Made by a program: the position numbers and the translations under genes
Shown: piece after piece, positions 52,703-63,095 of the stretch
Numbering within the stretch: the stretch's first letter is position 1
Layout: the number at the start of each line of letters is the position of its first letter
Notes under the pieces: model-generated
Databases searched by the model: none
What the model saw: only the letters and a program-made list of their open reading frames with translations
What the model was told of the DNA's origin: nothing
NCBI RefSeq assembly: GCF_029076845.1
Contig: NZ_JARESE010000063.1
Coordinates: 1-64,000, forward strand
Origin: Novosphingobium album (ex Liu et al. 2023)
GTDB taxonomy: Bacteria; Pseudomonadota; Alphaproteobacteria; Sphingomonadales; Sphingomonadaceae
DNA length: 64,000 nt
Reading direction: 5' to 3'

Positions 52703-53588
52703 GAGTAACGCGCCAACATGGGACGAATTGCAGGCATTCTGGGCCGTGATCGAAGTGGGCAGCCTCTCGGCCGCCGCGCGGCGGCTGGGTCTGTCGCAAC
52801 CGACGCTGCGCAGCCGCATCGATACGCTGGAGCGCAGGCTGGACGCCGTGCTTTTCACGCGATCGGCCGCCGGGCTGACGCCCACCGAAAGCGCGCGCGC
52901 CATGGCGGCGCATGTGGGCGCCATGCAGACCGCCTCCCAAGCGGTGCTGCGCGCGGCTTCTGGCACGCCGGGGGCGATTGCCGGCGCGGTGCGCGTCAGC
53001 GTGTCGGAATTCGTCGGCGCGGTGGTGCTGCCACCCATGCTGGCGCGCCTGCGTGCGCGCCACCCGGCGGTCTGCATCGAGCTGGCGCCCAGCAATGCCG
53101 CGATCGACCTGGCCCGGCAGGAGGCCGATATCGCCGTGAGGATGTATCCGCCCCACGGGGACGGACTGGTGGCGCGCAAGATCGGCGCGATCCGCCTGGG
53201 CTTCTATGCGGCGCGAAGCTATGCCGCCCGGCGCGGGCTTCCCGCCGGCGTGGAGGATCTGGCGGCGCATGACCTGATCGGGCCGGATCGCTCGGCCTAT
53301 GACGCGCGGCTGATAGCGGCGTTCCATCCCACGCTGGCAGGCACGCGGTTCGTGCTGCGCAGCGACAGCCATGTCGCCCACCTTGCCGCCATTCGCGCGG
53401 GGCTGGGGATCGGCGTGATCCAGCGCGGCGTCGCCGATTGCGATCCGGCCCTGGTCGCGGTGCTGCCCGAACGCGATTTCGCCACGCTGGAAACCTGGAT
53501 CGTCGTGCATGACGATCTGCGGCGCGCGCCCAAGGTGCGCGCCGTGTTCGACTGGCTGGTGGACGAAATGACCGCTTTCGCGCGCTGA
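52701..53588 (+). CDS. LysR family transcriptional regulator
   Basis: A 295-residue regulator with an N-terminal winged helix (WDELQAFWAVIEVGSLSAAA, RRLGLSQPTLRSRIDTLERR) and a periplasmic-binding-like effector domain (from about residue 90). It is the usual length. The ATG at 52701 gives MSNAPTWDEL, fitting the family. It is divergent from the NmrA-like reductase, with a palindromic operator candidate in between, so that gene is the likely target. Confidence 0.93.
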   Translation: MSNAPTWDELQAFWAVIEVGSLSAAARRLGLSQPTLRSRIDTLERRLDAVLFTRSAAGLTPTESARAMAAHVGAMQTASQAVLRAASGTPGAIAGAVRVSVSEFVGAVVLPPMLARLRARHPAVCIELAPSNAAIDLARQEADIAVRMYPPHGDGLVARKIGAIRLGFYAARSYAARRGLPAGVEDLAAHDLIGPDRSAYDARLIAAFHPTLAGTRFVLRSDSHVAHLAAIRAGLGIGVIQRGVADCDPALVAVLPERDFATLETWIVVHDDLRRAPKVRAVFDWLVDEMTAFAR

Positions 53589-53687
53589 CCGGGCGCCGCC
53601 ATGCGTCACAGCGCGCATCCACAGGGCCGGGCATGTGCAGCGCACCTGCCTCTTGAGGCCCCGTCTGGGCACTGATATCGCGGCCTG

Positions 53688-54389
53688 ATGTCGAGTTGTG
53701 ACCTTTGCGTTGTGCGGAACCGCGCCATCTGTGCCGCGCTCGATAGCAAGGAGCTGCTCGCGCTCAACGCGATCGGCCGCACCCGCAGCTTGCAGGCCGG
53801 CGAATCGCTGATCTGGGAAGGCGAGGATTCGGTGCTCGTCGCCAATGTGATCGACGGCGTGCTCAAGCTTTCGACCAATACCGAGGACGGGCGCGAGCAG
53901 ATCGTCGGCGTGGTCTATCCATCCGATTTCATCGGCCGGCCTTTCGGCGGGACCAGCGGGCACGGCGTCATCGCGCTGACCGATGCGAAAGTCTGCGTGT
54001 TCAGCCGGGGCGATTTCGATGCCTTCGCGCGGGATCATCCGGCGCTGGAGCACAAGCTGCTTGAACGCACGCTGGGCGAACTGGATCGCACGCGGCGCTG
54101 GATGCTGCTGCTGGGCCGCAAGTCGGCCGGGGAGAAGCTGGCCAGCTTCCTGCTCGAACTGGTCGAGCGGCTGAGCGGCGCGGGCTGCCGGCCCGATACC
54201 GCCGATCCCTCGCGCCGGATCATCACGCTGCCTTTCTCGCGCCAGCAGATCGCCGATGTGCTGGGGCTGACGATCGAGACGGTGAGCCGCCAGTTCACCC
54301 GACTGAAGAACGAAGGCGTGATCGACCTGCCATCGCGCCGCGAAGTGACGATCCTGGATCACGAACGGCTCGTCGCCGAGGCGGGCTGA
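53688..54389 (+). CDS. fnrL: FNR-type Crp family regulator with Fe-S cysteines
   Basis: A 233-residue Crp/Fnr protein. The N-terminus MSSCDLCVVRNRAIC has the C-x2-C-x7-C arrangement (Cys4, Cys7, Cys15) and a further cysteine in DAKVCVFSR, so a 4Fe-4S cluster sensing oxygen is likely. The cyclic-nucleotide-type beta barrel and the long dimer helix follow. The recognition helix region FSRQQIADVLGLTIETVSRQ ends in E-x2-SR, the Fnr form that reads TTGAT-N4-ATCAA sites. It stands alone and converges on the M23 peptidase gene. The symbol is a family-based suggestion. Confidence 0.88.
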   Translation: MSSCDLCVVRNRAICAALDSKELLALNAIGRTRSLQAGESLIWEGEDSVLVANVIDGVLKLSTNTEDGREQIVGVVYPSDFIGRPFGGTSGHGVIALTDAKVCVFSRGDFDAFARDHPALEHKLLERTLGELDRTRRWMLLLGRKSAGEKLASFLLELVERLSGAGCRPDTADPSRRIITLPFSRQQIADVLGLTIETVSRQFTRLKNEGVIDLPSRREVTILDHERLVAEAG

Positions 54390-54433
54390 TCGCGGACGGC
54401 GCGGCGCAGCGCGACCGGAACTACCGAATCAGA

Positions 54434-54460
54434 AAAGGCGGCACGGTGGCCGCCCTTTCC
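54434..54460. terminator. Hairpin terminator between fnrL and the M23 gene
   Basis: AAAGGCGGC (54434-54442) pairs with GCCGCC-CTTT (54449-54458) around a short loop, followed by a pyrimidine-rich stretch (CTTTCCTCCTCTCC). It lies between two convergent genes and would serve the plus strand best. Confidence 0.55.
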
Positions 54461-54527
54461 TCCTCTCCAACTCGTTGGGAAGCCGGCGCCGGAGCGCCTG
54501 GCTTATCGGCTTCGCGCCTGCGGGGGC

Positions 54528-55283
54528 TCAGCCGCCCTTGGCGCCGTCTGAGGCGACCGCGAGGCGATCGGCCTGCATGTAGGGGATGGGGTTGACCGCT
54601 TCACCGTGGACGCGGACTTCGTAATGCAGGTGCGGGCCGGTCGAGCGGCCCGTGGTGCCGACGAAGCCGATGATCTCACCCTTGTGGACGCGCTGGCCTT
54701 CGGCGACGTTCAGCCGCGACATGTGGCCGTAGCGGGTTTCAAGCTCGCCGCCATGCTCGAGCGAGACGAACAGGCCGTAGCCGCCGAACCACGACGCCTT
54801 GCTGACCATGCCATCGGCGGTCGCATAGATCGGCGTGCCGACGGGGGCGGCAAGATCGACGCCCTTGTGCGCGCGAACCCCGCCGATCACGGGATGGACG
54901 CGCATACCGAACGAGCTGGTCAGCGTGAGCCCTTCAAGCGGCGTGCGCGAGGGGATCGAGACCGAGGTGTTCGCAATCCGCGAGGCGGCGCGGGCGGCCG
55001 TGGTCAGGCCCGACTGGCCCGCCGCTTCGGCGACGGCGGCTAGCGCCGGAACGCCGGTATCCTCAAAATTCTGCCAGCTGTTGAAGAGTTTGCGGAACTG
55101 TTCGTCCTCGCCGCCGGTTACTGACTGGTTGGCGGCCTGGGCGGCGCGCAGCGGAGCGGCGATATCGGCATTCGCGCTGCTGTTGGCCATGGCCGGATTC
55201 ACGATCACGAAGGAGAACCCGGCTGCCAGAACCCCGGTTGTTGCGCGGAACTTGGCGAAAAAATTCGTTACGACCACTCGCAA
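54528..55283 (-). CDS. M23 family (LytM-type) peptidoglycan peptidase
   Basis: A periplasmic endopeptidase of about 251 residues. The N-terminus holds a signal-like hydrophobic stretch (TTGVLAAGFSFVIVNPAMA), a linker follows, and the zinc domain shows SSFGMRVHPVIGG, HKGVDLAAPVGTP (H-x3-D) and the GPHLHYEVRV H-x-H motif, so it looks active. The longest reading starts with TTG at 55283; a GTG at 55277, with AAGG eight bases before it, is an equal choice. The 143 bases upstream hold a possible promoter on the minus strand (TTGTTA-containing stretch near 55425). Confidence 0.92.
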   Translation of the reverse strand: MRVVVTNFFAKFRATTGVLAAGFSFVIVNPAMANSSANADIAAPLRAAQAANQSVTGGEDEQFRKLFNSWQNFEDTGVPALAAVAEAAGQSGLTTAARAASRIANTSVSIPSRTPLEGLTLTSSFGMRVHPVIGGVRAHKGVDLAAPVGTPIYATADGMVSKASWFGGYGLFVSLEHGGELETRYGHMSRLNVAEGQRVHKGEIIGFVGTTGRSTGPHLHYEVRVHGEAVNPIPYMQADRLAVASDGAKGG

Positions 55284-55426
55284 TACCTTATCATTCGCTG
55301 AATCGCTGTGGCGATCAGCGTTTGTTCATCGGTCTCATGGCATCGCCGGGCGGCACCTGAGGCTTTTATTGGAGATGGTCGGAACCCCCCGCCGTCTCGC
55401 TGGCGGTGAGCTATGCCGACCAGAAT

Positions 55427-56221
55427 TTAACAAGCAAGTGCCGCGTAGAGATCGCGCGATAAACCGGCTGCCTGACGCGCTGAGTCGTTGAACGGCGGCT
55501 TCAGACCCCCGCGAAAATGGCGAGATACCAGCGCTTTCCACAGTTCGCCGGCCGTTTCGCCGCGTTGCAGCGCAACCGCGGCGAAGTGATTTGCGCCGAA
55601 ACGCACGTGGCGGATTTCATCGTCAAGGATTCGTTCGAGGATGCGCGCGCCGGTCTCGTCGCCGCCCGCGCGCACGCGTTCCAGCGTCATCGGCGTGACA
55701 TCGAGCCCGCGCGCTTCCAGCACCATCGGCACTACCGCAAGGCGCGCGGCGACATCATCGCGCGTCTCGTCGGCCGCGTCCCACAGACCCGAATGCGCGG
55801 GCAGTTCGCCATAATGGCTGCCCAGCGCGCGCAAGTGCCGGTCCAGCAGCGCGAAGTGCATCGCCTCGTCAGCGGCGACGGACAGGAAATCGGCCACGAA
55901 GCCCTCGCCCATGGCGGCGCCGAATCGCCCCGCCATGTCGAGCGCGAGGTCGATCGCGACGAATTCGATATGCGCCAGCGCGTGGAACAGCGCGATGCGG
56001 CCGCGCGGCGACTGGCCGCGCCCGCGCTTGGGCATCCGGCTGGGCGCCAGCAGTTCGGGCCGCGCGGGCCGGGCCGGCGCAGGCGGCATCGCCACGTCGA
56101 ACGCGAAGACGAGCCGGCCCAGCCGCCAGTCGCGCGCCACCGCCCGCGCCGCCATGACCTTGTCGCGCGGCTCCCCCGCGAGCAGCGCGCCCCGGATCGC
56201 GGCGGCGACGGTGCGCGCCAT
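55427..56221 (-). CDS. DUF455 ferritin-like protein
   Basis: A 264-residue helical protein of the DUF455 family, related to ferritin-like di-iron enzymes. The metal-binding pattern is visible: HIEFVAIDLALDMAGR, SVAADEAMHFALLDRHLRAL and ILDDEIRHVRFGANHF (E and E-x2-H motifs). The family's activity is not established. The ATG at 56221 shares one base with the bcp stop (TGATG), so it is co-translated with peroxiredoxin and glnE. An oxidative-stress link through bcp is plausible inference. Confidence 0.85.
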   Translation of the reverse strand: MARTVAAAIRGALLAGEPRDKVMAARAVARDWRLGRLVFAFDVAMPPAPARPARPELLAPSRMPKRGRGQSPRGRIALFHALAHIEFVAIDLALDMAGRFGAAMGEGFVADFLSVAADEAMHFALLDRHLRALGSHYGELPAHSGLWDAADETRDDVAARLAVVPMVLEARGLDVTPMTLERVRAGGDETGARILERILDDEIRHVRFGANHFAAVALQRGETAGELWKALVSRHFRGGLKPPFNDSARQAAGLSRDLYAALAC

Positions 56222-56694
56222 CAGAGCGCTTTCGCCGCCTCCAGCACGGCTTCGGCGTGGCCCTTGACCTTCACCTTGTCCCACACCCGCGCGATCGTGC
56301 CGTCTGGCGCGACCAGATAGGTGGTGCGCACCATGCCCATGTAGGTGCGGCCATAGTTCTGCTTCTCGGTCCAGATGCCGAGCGCGTCGGACAGGCCGCC
56401 TTCGGCCGCATCGCTGGCGAGCGGCGCGGCCAGTTCATGCTTGGCGATGAACTTTGCGTGCTTGGCGGGCGCGTCCTTGCTCACGCCCAGCAGGGCGATG
56501 CCGGCCGCGTCGAAGGCGGGCTTCAGCGCGGTGAAGTCCTTGTTCTCGGTGGTGCAGCCGGGCGTATCGTCCTTGGGATAGAAGAAGATGACGAGCTTTC
56601 GCCCGCGGAAGTCGGACGGGCGGACCGTGCCGCCATCGGGCATTTCCATCGCGATATCGGGCATCGCCTCGCCTGCGCCGGGACGGTTGCTCAT
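56221..56694 (-). CDS. bcp: Thioredoxin-dependent thiol peroxidase (Bcp/PrxQ)
   Basis: A 157-residue peroxiredoxin that reduces hydroperoxides in the cytoplasm. The peroxidatic cysteine lies in YPKDDTPGCTTE, the Bcp form of the P-x3-(T/S)-x2-C motif; a second cysteine five residues later, common in PrxQ proteins, is absent (TTENKDF), so this looks like a one-Cys-type member. It overlaps the glnE stop (ATGA) upstream and the DUF455 start downstream. Confidence 0.93.
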   Translation of the reverse strand: MSNRPGAGEAMPDIAMEMPDGGTVRPSDFRGRKLVIFFYPKDDTPGCTTENKDFTALKPAFDAAGIALLGVSKDAPAKHAKFIAKHELAAPLASDAAEGGLSDALGIWTEKQNYGRTYMGMVRTTYLVAPDGTIARVWDKVKVKGHAEAVLEAAKAL

Positions 56695-59402
56695 GCTGTC
56701 ACCTCCAGTTGTTCGTCGAACGTCGCTGCCCAGGCCTGCGCCACCGTCTTTCGCGCGGCGGCCAGCCCGGCCAGCACCGCGTTCCAATCGCCGTATCCGC
56801 AAGCCTTGGCAAGCGCGGCGCGCGGACCGGGCGGCGGTTCGGCGCCATCGGGCGCCAGCAGCCGCGCCGCGACCAGAAAGCGCGCCAGTTCCTCGTGCGC
56901 GGCGACCAGCGCCAGGGGCAGCAACCCGCGTTCGGCCAGCGTGGCCGCGGCGCGGCGCAGATCGGCGAACAGCCCCTCGCCCGTGCGGAGCTGCGTGTAA
57001 TGGACGAGGAATTCCAGATCGACCAGCCCGCCGCGCGCCAGCTTCACGTCGAGCGGGCCCTTGGGCGCCTTGTGCGCGGCCATCGTCGCGCGCATTTCCA
57101 GCACGTCCGCGCGCAGCCGGGCCGCGTCGCGCGGGGCGCGCAGCACATCGCAGACGATCGCCTGCAAGGCCTGGCAAGCCGGGCCGGAGCCATAGAGCGG
57201 CCGCGCGCGGCACAAGGCCATGTGCTCCCAGGTCCACGCCTGCTCATGCTGGTAGCGCGCGAAGCTCTCGAAGCTGGCCGCCGGCGGCCCCTGATCGCCC
57301 GAGGGCCGCAGCCGGGTATCGACTTCATACAGCGCGCCTTCGGCCGTGGGCACCGAAAGCGCGGCGATCACCCGCTGGCCCAGCCGGTTGTAATAGAGCG
57401 TGGCGCCAAGCGGGCGGCGCCCGTCCGATTCGGCGGCGAAGGCGCCGGTGAACAGGAACACCAGATCGAGATCCGAGGCATGGGTCAGCACCCCGCCGCC
57501 CATCCGGCCCAGCCCGAGGATGACCAGTTCGCTTTCCACGATCACGCCATGCGCCTCGCGGAACGGCACGGTGGCGGCATCGGCCAGCACGCGGATCGCC
57601 GCTTCGGCGATGCGGGCAAGGCCCGCGCCGATCTCCAGCGGATCACGCGTCCCCTCGATCAGCTGGACGCCCAGCGCGAAGCGCATCTCGCCCACCTTGC
57701 GGCGCACCCGGTCCAGCACTTGCTCGTAATCGTCGCCCGGCTCGCACCGCGAGAGCCGGGCGACCAGCGTTGGCACATCGCCCGGCAGATCGAACGCGCT
57801 GGCATCGATCAGCGGATCGAGCAGGTCGGCCCGGCGCGCCAGCGCATCGGCCAGCGGCGGGGCCAGCGAGAGGATGCGCGCAAGCTGTTCCAGCAGCGCC
57901 GGCCGCGCTTCCAGCAGGCGGAACAGGTTGATCGCGCTGGGCAGGTTGTTGAGCAATTGCTCCCACCGGCCCAGCGCGCGCTCCGGCTCGGGCGCGGCGG
58001 CGAAGGCCGCGAGCAGGTCGCCGCGAATCGCCGCGAAGGCATTGCGCGCCGCATCGCTGCGCAGCGCGCGCATCCGGCCGCTTTCCCACGCGGCGATCCG
58101 CGCGGCGAGCGCTTGCGGCTCCTCGAAGCCGAGCCGCTCCAGCTCTTCGGCCAGGCTGGTGCCGGCCAGCGCCTGGGGCCGGCCGGACCCCGTCGCGGGC
58201 GATGCCGCCGCGATCAGCGCGTCGTAGCGTTCGCCCACCGCATCGGTGATCGCGGTCAGTTCCGCGACCAGCGCGGCGCCATCGACCAGGCCATCGAGCC
58301 GCGCGACACTGTCGAGCGCCTCGGGGCTGGCCGGCAGGCTGTGGGTCTGCCGATCGAACACCATCTGCAGCCGGTGCTCGATCGTGCGCAGCCGGTCATA
58401 GCTTTCGCCCAGCAGCCGCGCTTCCTCGGCGGGGATCAGGCCGGCGGCGGCCAGCGCGTCAAGCGTGGCGCGCGTGCCGCGCAGCCGCAGCGAGGGATCG
58501 CGCCCGCCATGGATCAACTGGTGCGTCTGGGCATAGAATTCGACCTCGCGAATGCCGCCGCGCCCTTTCTTGAGATCGAAGCCGGGGCCGACCGTGGCGC
58601 TGCCCTTGGTATTGGCGCGGATCTGCGCGGTCAGCCGGCCGATCTCGGCAATCGCCCCGAAATCGAGGCTCTTGCGCCAGATGAACGGGCGGATCGCGGC
58701 CAGGAACGCCTCGCCCGCCGCCACGTCGCCCGCGCAGGCGCGCGCGCGGATGAAGGCGGCGCGCTCCCACGCCAGCGCCGAGGATTCGTAATGGGTCAGC
58801 GCCGCGTCGATCGAGATCGCCAGCGGGCTCACTTCGGAGGCGGGCCGCAGCCGCAGGTCGACACGGAAGACATAGCCTTCGGCGGTGACGCTCGCCAGCG
58901 TCTCGACCACGCCGCGCGCCATGCGCTGCGCCGCCTCGCCCGGCTCGTCCCGCTCGCGGCGCGGCAGGGTGGCCGGATCGTAAAGCAGGATCGGATCGAT
59001 GTCGGAGCTGTAGTTCAGCTCGTTCGCGCCATGCTTGCCCAGCGCGAGCGCGAGGAAGCCGGCCGGCTCGGCATCGGGCGCGCGGCGGCGGATGGCATCG
59101 CCGATCGCGGCGTCGAGCGCGCGGTCGGCGAAGGCGGAAAGCGCGCCCGTGACGGTGAGCAGCGGGAAGGCCCCGGCCAGATCGCCGATGGCCAGCGCCA
59201 GCGCCAGCGCCAGCTTCTCGCGCCGCAGCGCCGTCGCCACGTCGGGCGCGCCTTGCCCGGCCGCTTTCGCCCGGTCCAGCACCGCCTGCCCCTCGCCCGC
59301 CGCGAGAAGCGCGGCCAGATCGGGCAGGCGCGCCAGGGCGCCCGCCAGGAATGGCGCGTGCGCGCGGGCCCGTTCGATCGCTCCTGACCAGTCACCGTCC
59401 AT
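56691..59402 (-). CDS. glnE: Bifunctional glutamine synthetase adenylyltransferase/adenylyl-removing enzyme
   Basis: GlnE adds and removes AMP on glutamine synthetase in response to PII state and glutamine. The 903-residue protein has two Pol-beta-type nucleotidyltransferase domains: LGKHGANELNYSSDIDPILL in the N-terminal (deadenylylating) half and LGLGRMGGGVLTHASDLDLV in the C-terminal (adenylylating) half, each followed by helical PII/uridylyl-removal-type modules (GGIREVEFYAQTHQL and GGLVDLEFLVHYTQL). The length is close to E. coli GlnE. It is the first gene of glnE-bcp-DUF455 and is divergent from an M28 peptidase. Confidence 0.95.
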   Translation of the reverse strand: MDGDWSGAIERARAHAPFLAGALARLPDLAALLAAGEGQAVLDRAKAAGQGAPDVATALRREKLALALALAIGDLAGAFPLLTVTGALSAFADRALDAAIGDAIRRRAPDAEPAGFLALALGKHGANELNYSSDIDPILLYDPATLPRRERDEPGEAAQRMARGVVETLASVTAEGYVFRVDLRLRPASEVSPLAISIDAALTHYESSALAWERAAFIRARACAGDVAAGEAFLAAIRPFIWRKSLDFGAIAEIGRLTAQIRANTKGSATVGPGFDLKKGRGGIREVEFYAQTHQLIHGGRDPSLRLRGTRATLDALAAAGLIPAEEARLLGESYDRLRTIEHRLQMVFDRQTHSLPASPEALDSVARLDGLVDGAALVAELTAITDAVGERYDALIAAASPATGSGRPQALAGTSLAEELERLGFEEPQALAARIAAWESGRMRALRSDAARNAFAAIRGDLLAAFAAAPEPERALGRWEQLLNNLPSAINLFRLLEARPALLEQLARILSLAPPLADALARRADLLDPLIDASAFDLPGDVPTLVARLSRCEPGDDYEQVLDRVRRKVGEMRFALGVQLIEGTRDPLEIGAGLARIAEAAIRVLADAATVPFREAHGVIVESELVILGLGRMGGGVLTHASDLDLVFLFTGAFAAESDGRRPLGATLYYNRLGQRVIAALSVPTAEGALYEVDTRLRPSGDQGPPAASFESFARYQHEQAWTWEHMALCRARPLYGSGPACQALQAIVCDVLRAPRDAARLRADVLEMRATMAAHKAPKGPLDVKLARGGLVDLEFLVHYTQLRTGEGLFADLRRAAATLAERGLLPLALVAAHEELARFLVAARLLAPDGAEPPPGPRAALAKACGYGDWNAVLAGLAAARKTVAQAWAATFDEQLEVTA

Positions 59403-59510
59403 CGCGCCTCCCTGCCGCCGGCGGGGCGCCAGGGCAAGCCCGCCTTGTGCTGGGCCAAGCGGTCTGGCACGGGTGGCAGCATGACAGGATCACCCACGAG
59501 GCTCCGCACG

Positions 59511-61211
<1,701 letters not shown>

Positions 61212-61226
61212 ACCGCCACGCGACGC

Positions 61227-62216
61227 ATGATCTGGCAGCTTCCGCCCGAATGGGCGCCGCAGGACTGGATCTGGATCGGCTTTCCGCACGATCCGGTGGA
61301 ATGGCCGGGCTTCCTCGCCCGCGCGCAGGAACAGATCGCCGCTTTCGCCAGCGCGGTGGCCGAAAGCGGGCAGGAAGTGCGCCTGATCGTGCGCGATGAA
61401 GCCAACGCGGCGCGCGCCGCCGCGCTGGTCAGCGGCAAGGTGCGGCTGGAAACGCGCCGCTATGGCGACATCTGGCTGCGCGACACCGGGCCGCTGATCG
61501 TGGCCGACGGAGCCGGCGGGCGCAAGGCCAGGCGCTTCGGCTTCAACGGCTGGGGCGGCAAGTACCTGATGGACGGCGATCAGCAGATCGGCGCGGAACT
61601 GGCGGCAAGCGCGGGGCTGACGATCGAAACGGGTGACTGGATTCTCGAAGGCGGCGCGCTCGACGGGGACGGCACCGGGCTGGTCGCGACCACCGAGCAA
61701 TGCCTGCTCAATCCCAACCGCAACCCCGCGCTTTCGCGCGCGGACATCGTCGCGCGGCTGGAGCGCGACCTGGGCTATGACCGCGTGCTGTGGCTGGGCG
61801 AGGGCCTGATCAACGACCACACCGACGGCCATGTCGACAACCTTGCCCGCTTCGTCGCGCCCGGCACGCTCGCCCTGCCGCGCGCAACTGGGGCAGACGA
61901 TGCCAACGTGACGATCTATGCCGATGCCAGGGCGCGCGCCGAAGCCTTCGGCGTGACCGTGCGCGAAGTGCCCTCGCCCGGCCGGGTGGAGACCCATGGC
62001 CGCATCGAGCCGGCAAGCTACATGAACTTCGCCGTGACCTCGAAGCTCGTCGTGGTGCCGGTCTACGGCACCCGGCACGACGCGGACGGGGTGGCCGCGA
62101 TCGCCGAACTGTTCCCCGATCGAGACGTGACGGGCCTGCTTGCCGACGCGGTGCTGGCCGGTGGCGGCTCGTTCCACTGCGCCAGCCAACAGATGCCCTC
62201 GGCAACGGGAAGTTAA
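61227..62216 (+). CDS. aguA: Agmatine deiminase family protein
   Basis: The enzyme turns agmatine into N-carbamoylputrescine and ammonia on the way to putrescine. The 329-residue pentein-fold protein has the guanidino-modifying motifs RDTGPL, WILEGGALDGDG, NDHTDGHVDNLARF and the catalytic cysteine in GGGSFHCASQQMP (Cys318). It is somewhat shorter than the classical 360-370 residue AguA, and is closest in pattern to the bacterial PAD/AguA type. It is 15 bases downstream of the M28 gene, likely in one transcript. Confidence 0.9.
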   Translation: MIWQLPPEWAPQDWIWIGFPHDPVEWPGFLARAQEQIAAFASAVAESGQEVRLIVRDEANAARAAALVSGKVRLETRRYGDIWLRDTGPLIVADGAGGRKARRFGFNGWGGKYLMDGDQQIGAELAASAGLTIETGDWILEGGALDGDGTGLVATTEQCLLNPNRNPALSRADIVARLERDLGYDRVLWLGEGLINDHTDGHVDNLARFVAPGTLALPRATGADDANVTIYADARARAEAFGVTVREVPSPGRVETHGRIEPASYMNFAVTSKLVVVPVYGTRHDADGVAAIAELFPDRDVTGLLADAVLAGGGSFHCASQQMPSATGS

Positions 62217-62252
62217 CTTTTTCGCAAGGTTTTCGGGCGCATCACCGCAAGC

Positions 62253-62378
62253 ATGGCACGCGTCATCGCCCTTGCGCATAACCCGGCACGCCCCTGGCAG
62301 CATGATCTGCTGCGCGTCCTGGTGGTCTGCGGCTGCGCCCTCGCGCTGATCTTCGCCCGCAACGCGCTGCCGTTCTGA
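62253..62378 (+). CDS. Possible 41-residue membrane protein
   Basis: An ATG frame of 41 codons with a basic lead (MARVIALAHNPARPW) and one hydrophobic helix (LLRVLVVCGCALALIFA). No strong ribosome site is seen and there is no known family. The codon pattern is GC-rich at third positions, in keeping with a real gene, and it sits in an otherwise empty 200-base gap. It may also be a chance frame. Confidence 0.35.
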   Translation: MARVIALAHNPARPWQHDLLRVLVVCGCALALIFARNALPF

Positions 62379-62422
62379 TTTTCTGATCCTTCACGGGCCC
62401 CGGCCCTCCGGCGGCCCCTCCC

Positions 62423-63094
62423 TCAACGCGGCCGGGCGAACCAGATCGTATGCTTGGCGCCCTTGCCGTTGCTGCGGGCGCTGACGCGGACTTCATCGAC
62501 GTCGAAGCCATGCTTTTCGAGGCGCCGGGCGAAGGCGGGGTCGGGGCCGGCCGACCAGATCGCCAGGACGCCGTCCGGGGTCAGCGCGCGTTTCGCCTCG
62601 CGCAGGCCGGAGCCCGAATAGAGCACGTTGTTGTCCTCGCGCACGAGGCCATCGGGGCCGTTGTCGACATCGAGCAGGATCGCGTCGTAATCGGCGCGCG
62701 CGCCGGCGATGAACTGGGCGACGTCGGCCTGGATCAGCGTGACGCGCGGATCATCGAGGCAGCCGGCGGCCACTTCGGCCATCGGCCCGCGCGCCCAGGC
62801 GATGATCTCGGGCACCAGTTCCACCACCGTGACGGTGGCATCGGCGGGCAGCACGCCAAGCGCGGCGCGCAAGGTGAAGCCCATGCCATAGCCGCCGATC
62901 AGCAGGTGCGGCTGCCTGGCGGTCCTGATCCGCTCCCACGCCATCGTCGCCAGCGCTTCTTCCGAGCCGCTGCGGCGCGTGCTCATCAGCTCGTTGCGAT
63001 CAAGCACGATCATGAAGTCGCGCCCGTGGCGATAGAGGCGCAGCTCCTCGCCGCCGGGCACTTGCGCGGTGCCGAGGAGTTCGCGCGGGATCAT
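62423..63094 (-). CDS. Spermidine synthase-like SAM-binding protein
   Basis: A 223-residue Rossmann methyltransferase-fold protein. Motif I is LLIGGYGMGFTLRAAL, the acidic end of strand two VVELVPEI, then ADVAQFIAGARADYDAILLD with DVDNGPDGLV, features shared with the aminopropyltransferase (spermidine synthase) family. It lacks the N-terminal beta domain of true spermidine synthases and is about 70 residues shorter, so it may be a methyltransferase or a catalytically changed relative. It follows thrS with one base between and is on the same strand. Confidence 0.8.
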   Translation of the reverse strand: MIPRELLGTAQVPGGEELRLYRHGRDFMIVLDRNELMSTRRSGSEEALATMAWERIRTARQPHLLIGGYGMGFTLRAALGVLPADATVTVVELVPEIIAWARGPMAEVAAGCLDDPRVTLIQADVAQFIAGARADYDAILLDVDNGPDGLVREDNNVLYSGSGLREAKRALTPDGVLAIWSAGPDPAFARRLEKHGFDVDEVRVSARSNGKGAKHTIWFARPR

Positions 63095-63095
63095 C

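Noticed and set aside
51567..54362. A 931-codon minus-strand frame that extends the NmrA-like protein upstream through LysR and FNR
   Set aside because: The real start is the ATG at 52577 with AAGGAG; further upstream the frame is opposite two clear regulators.
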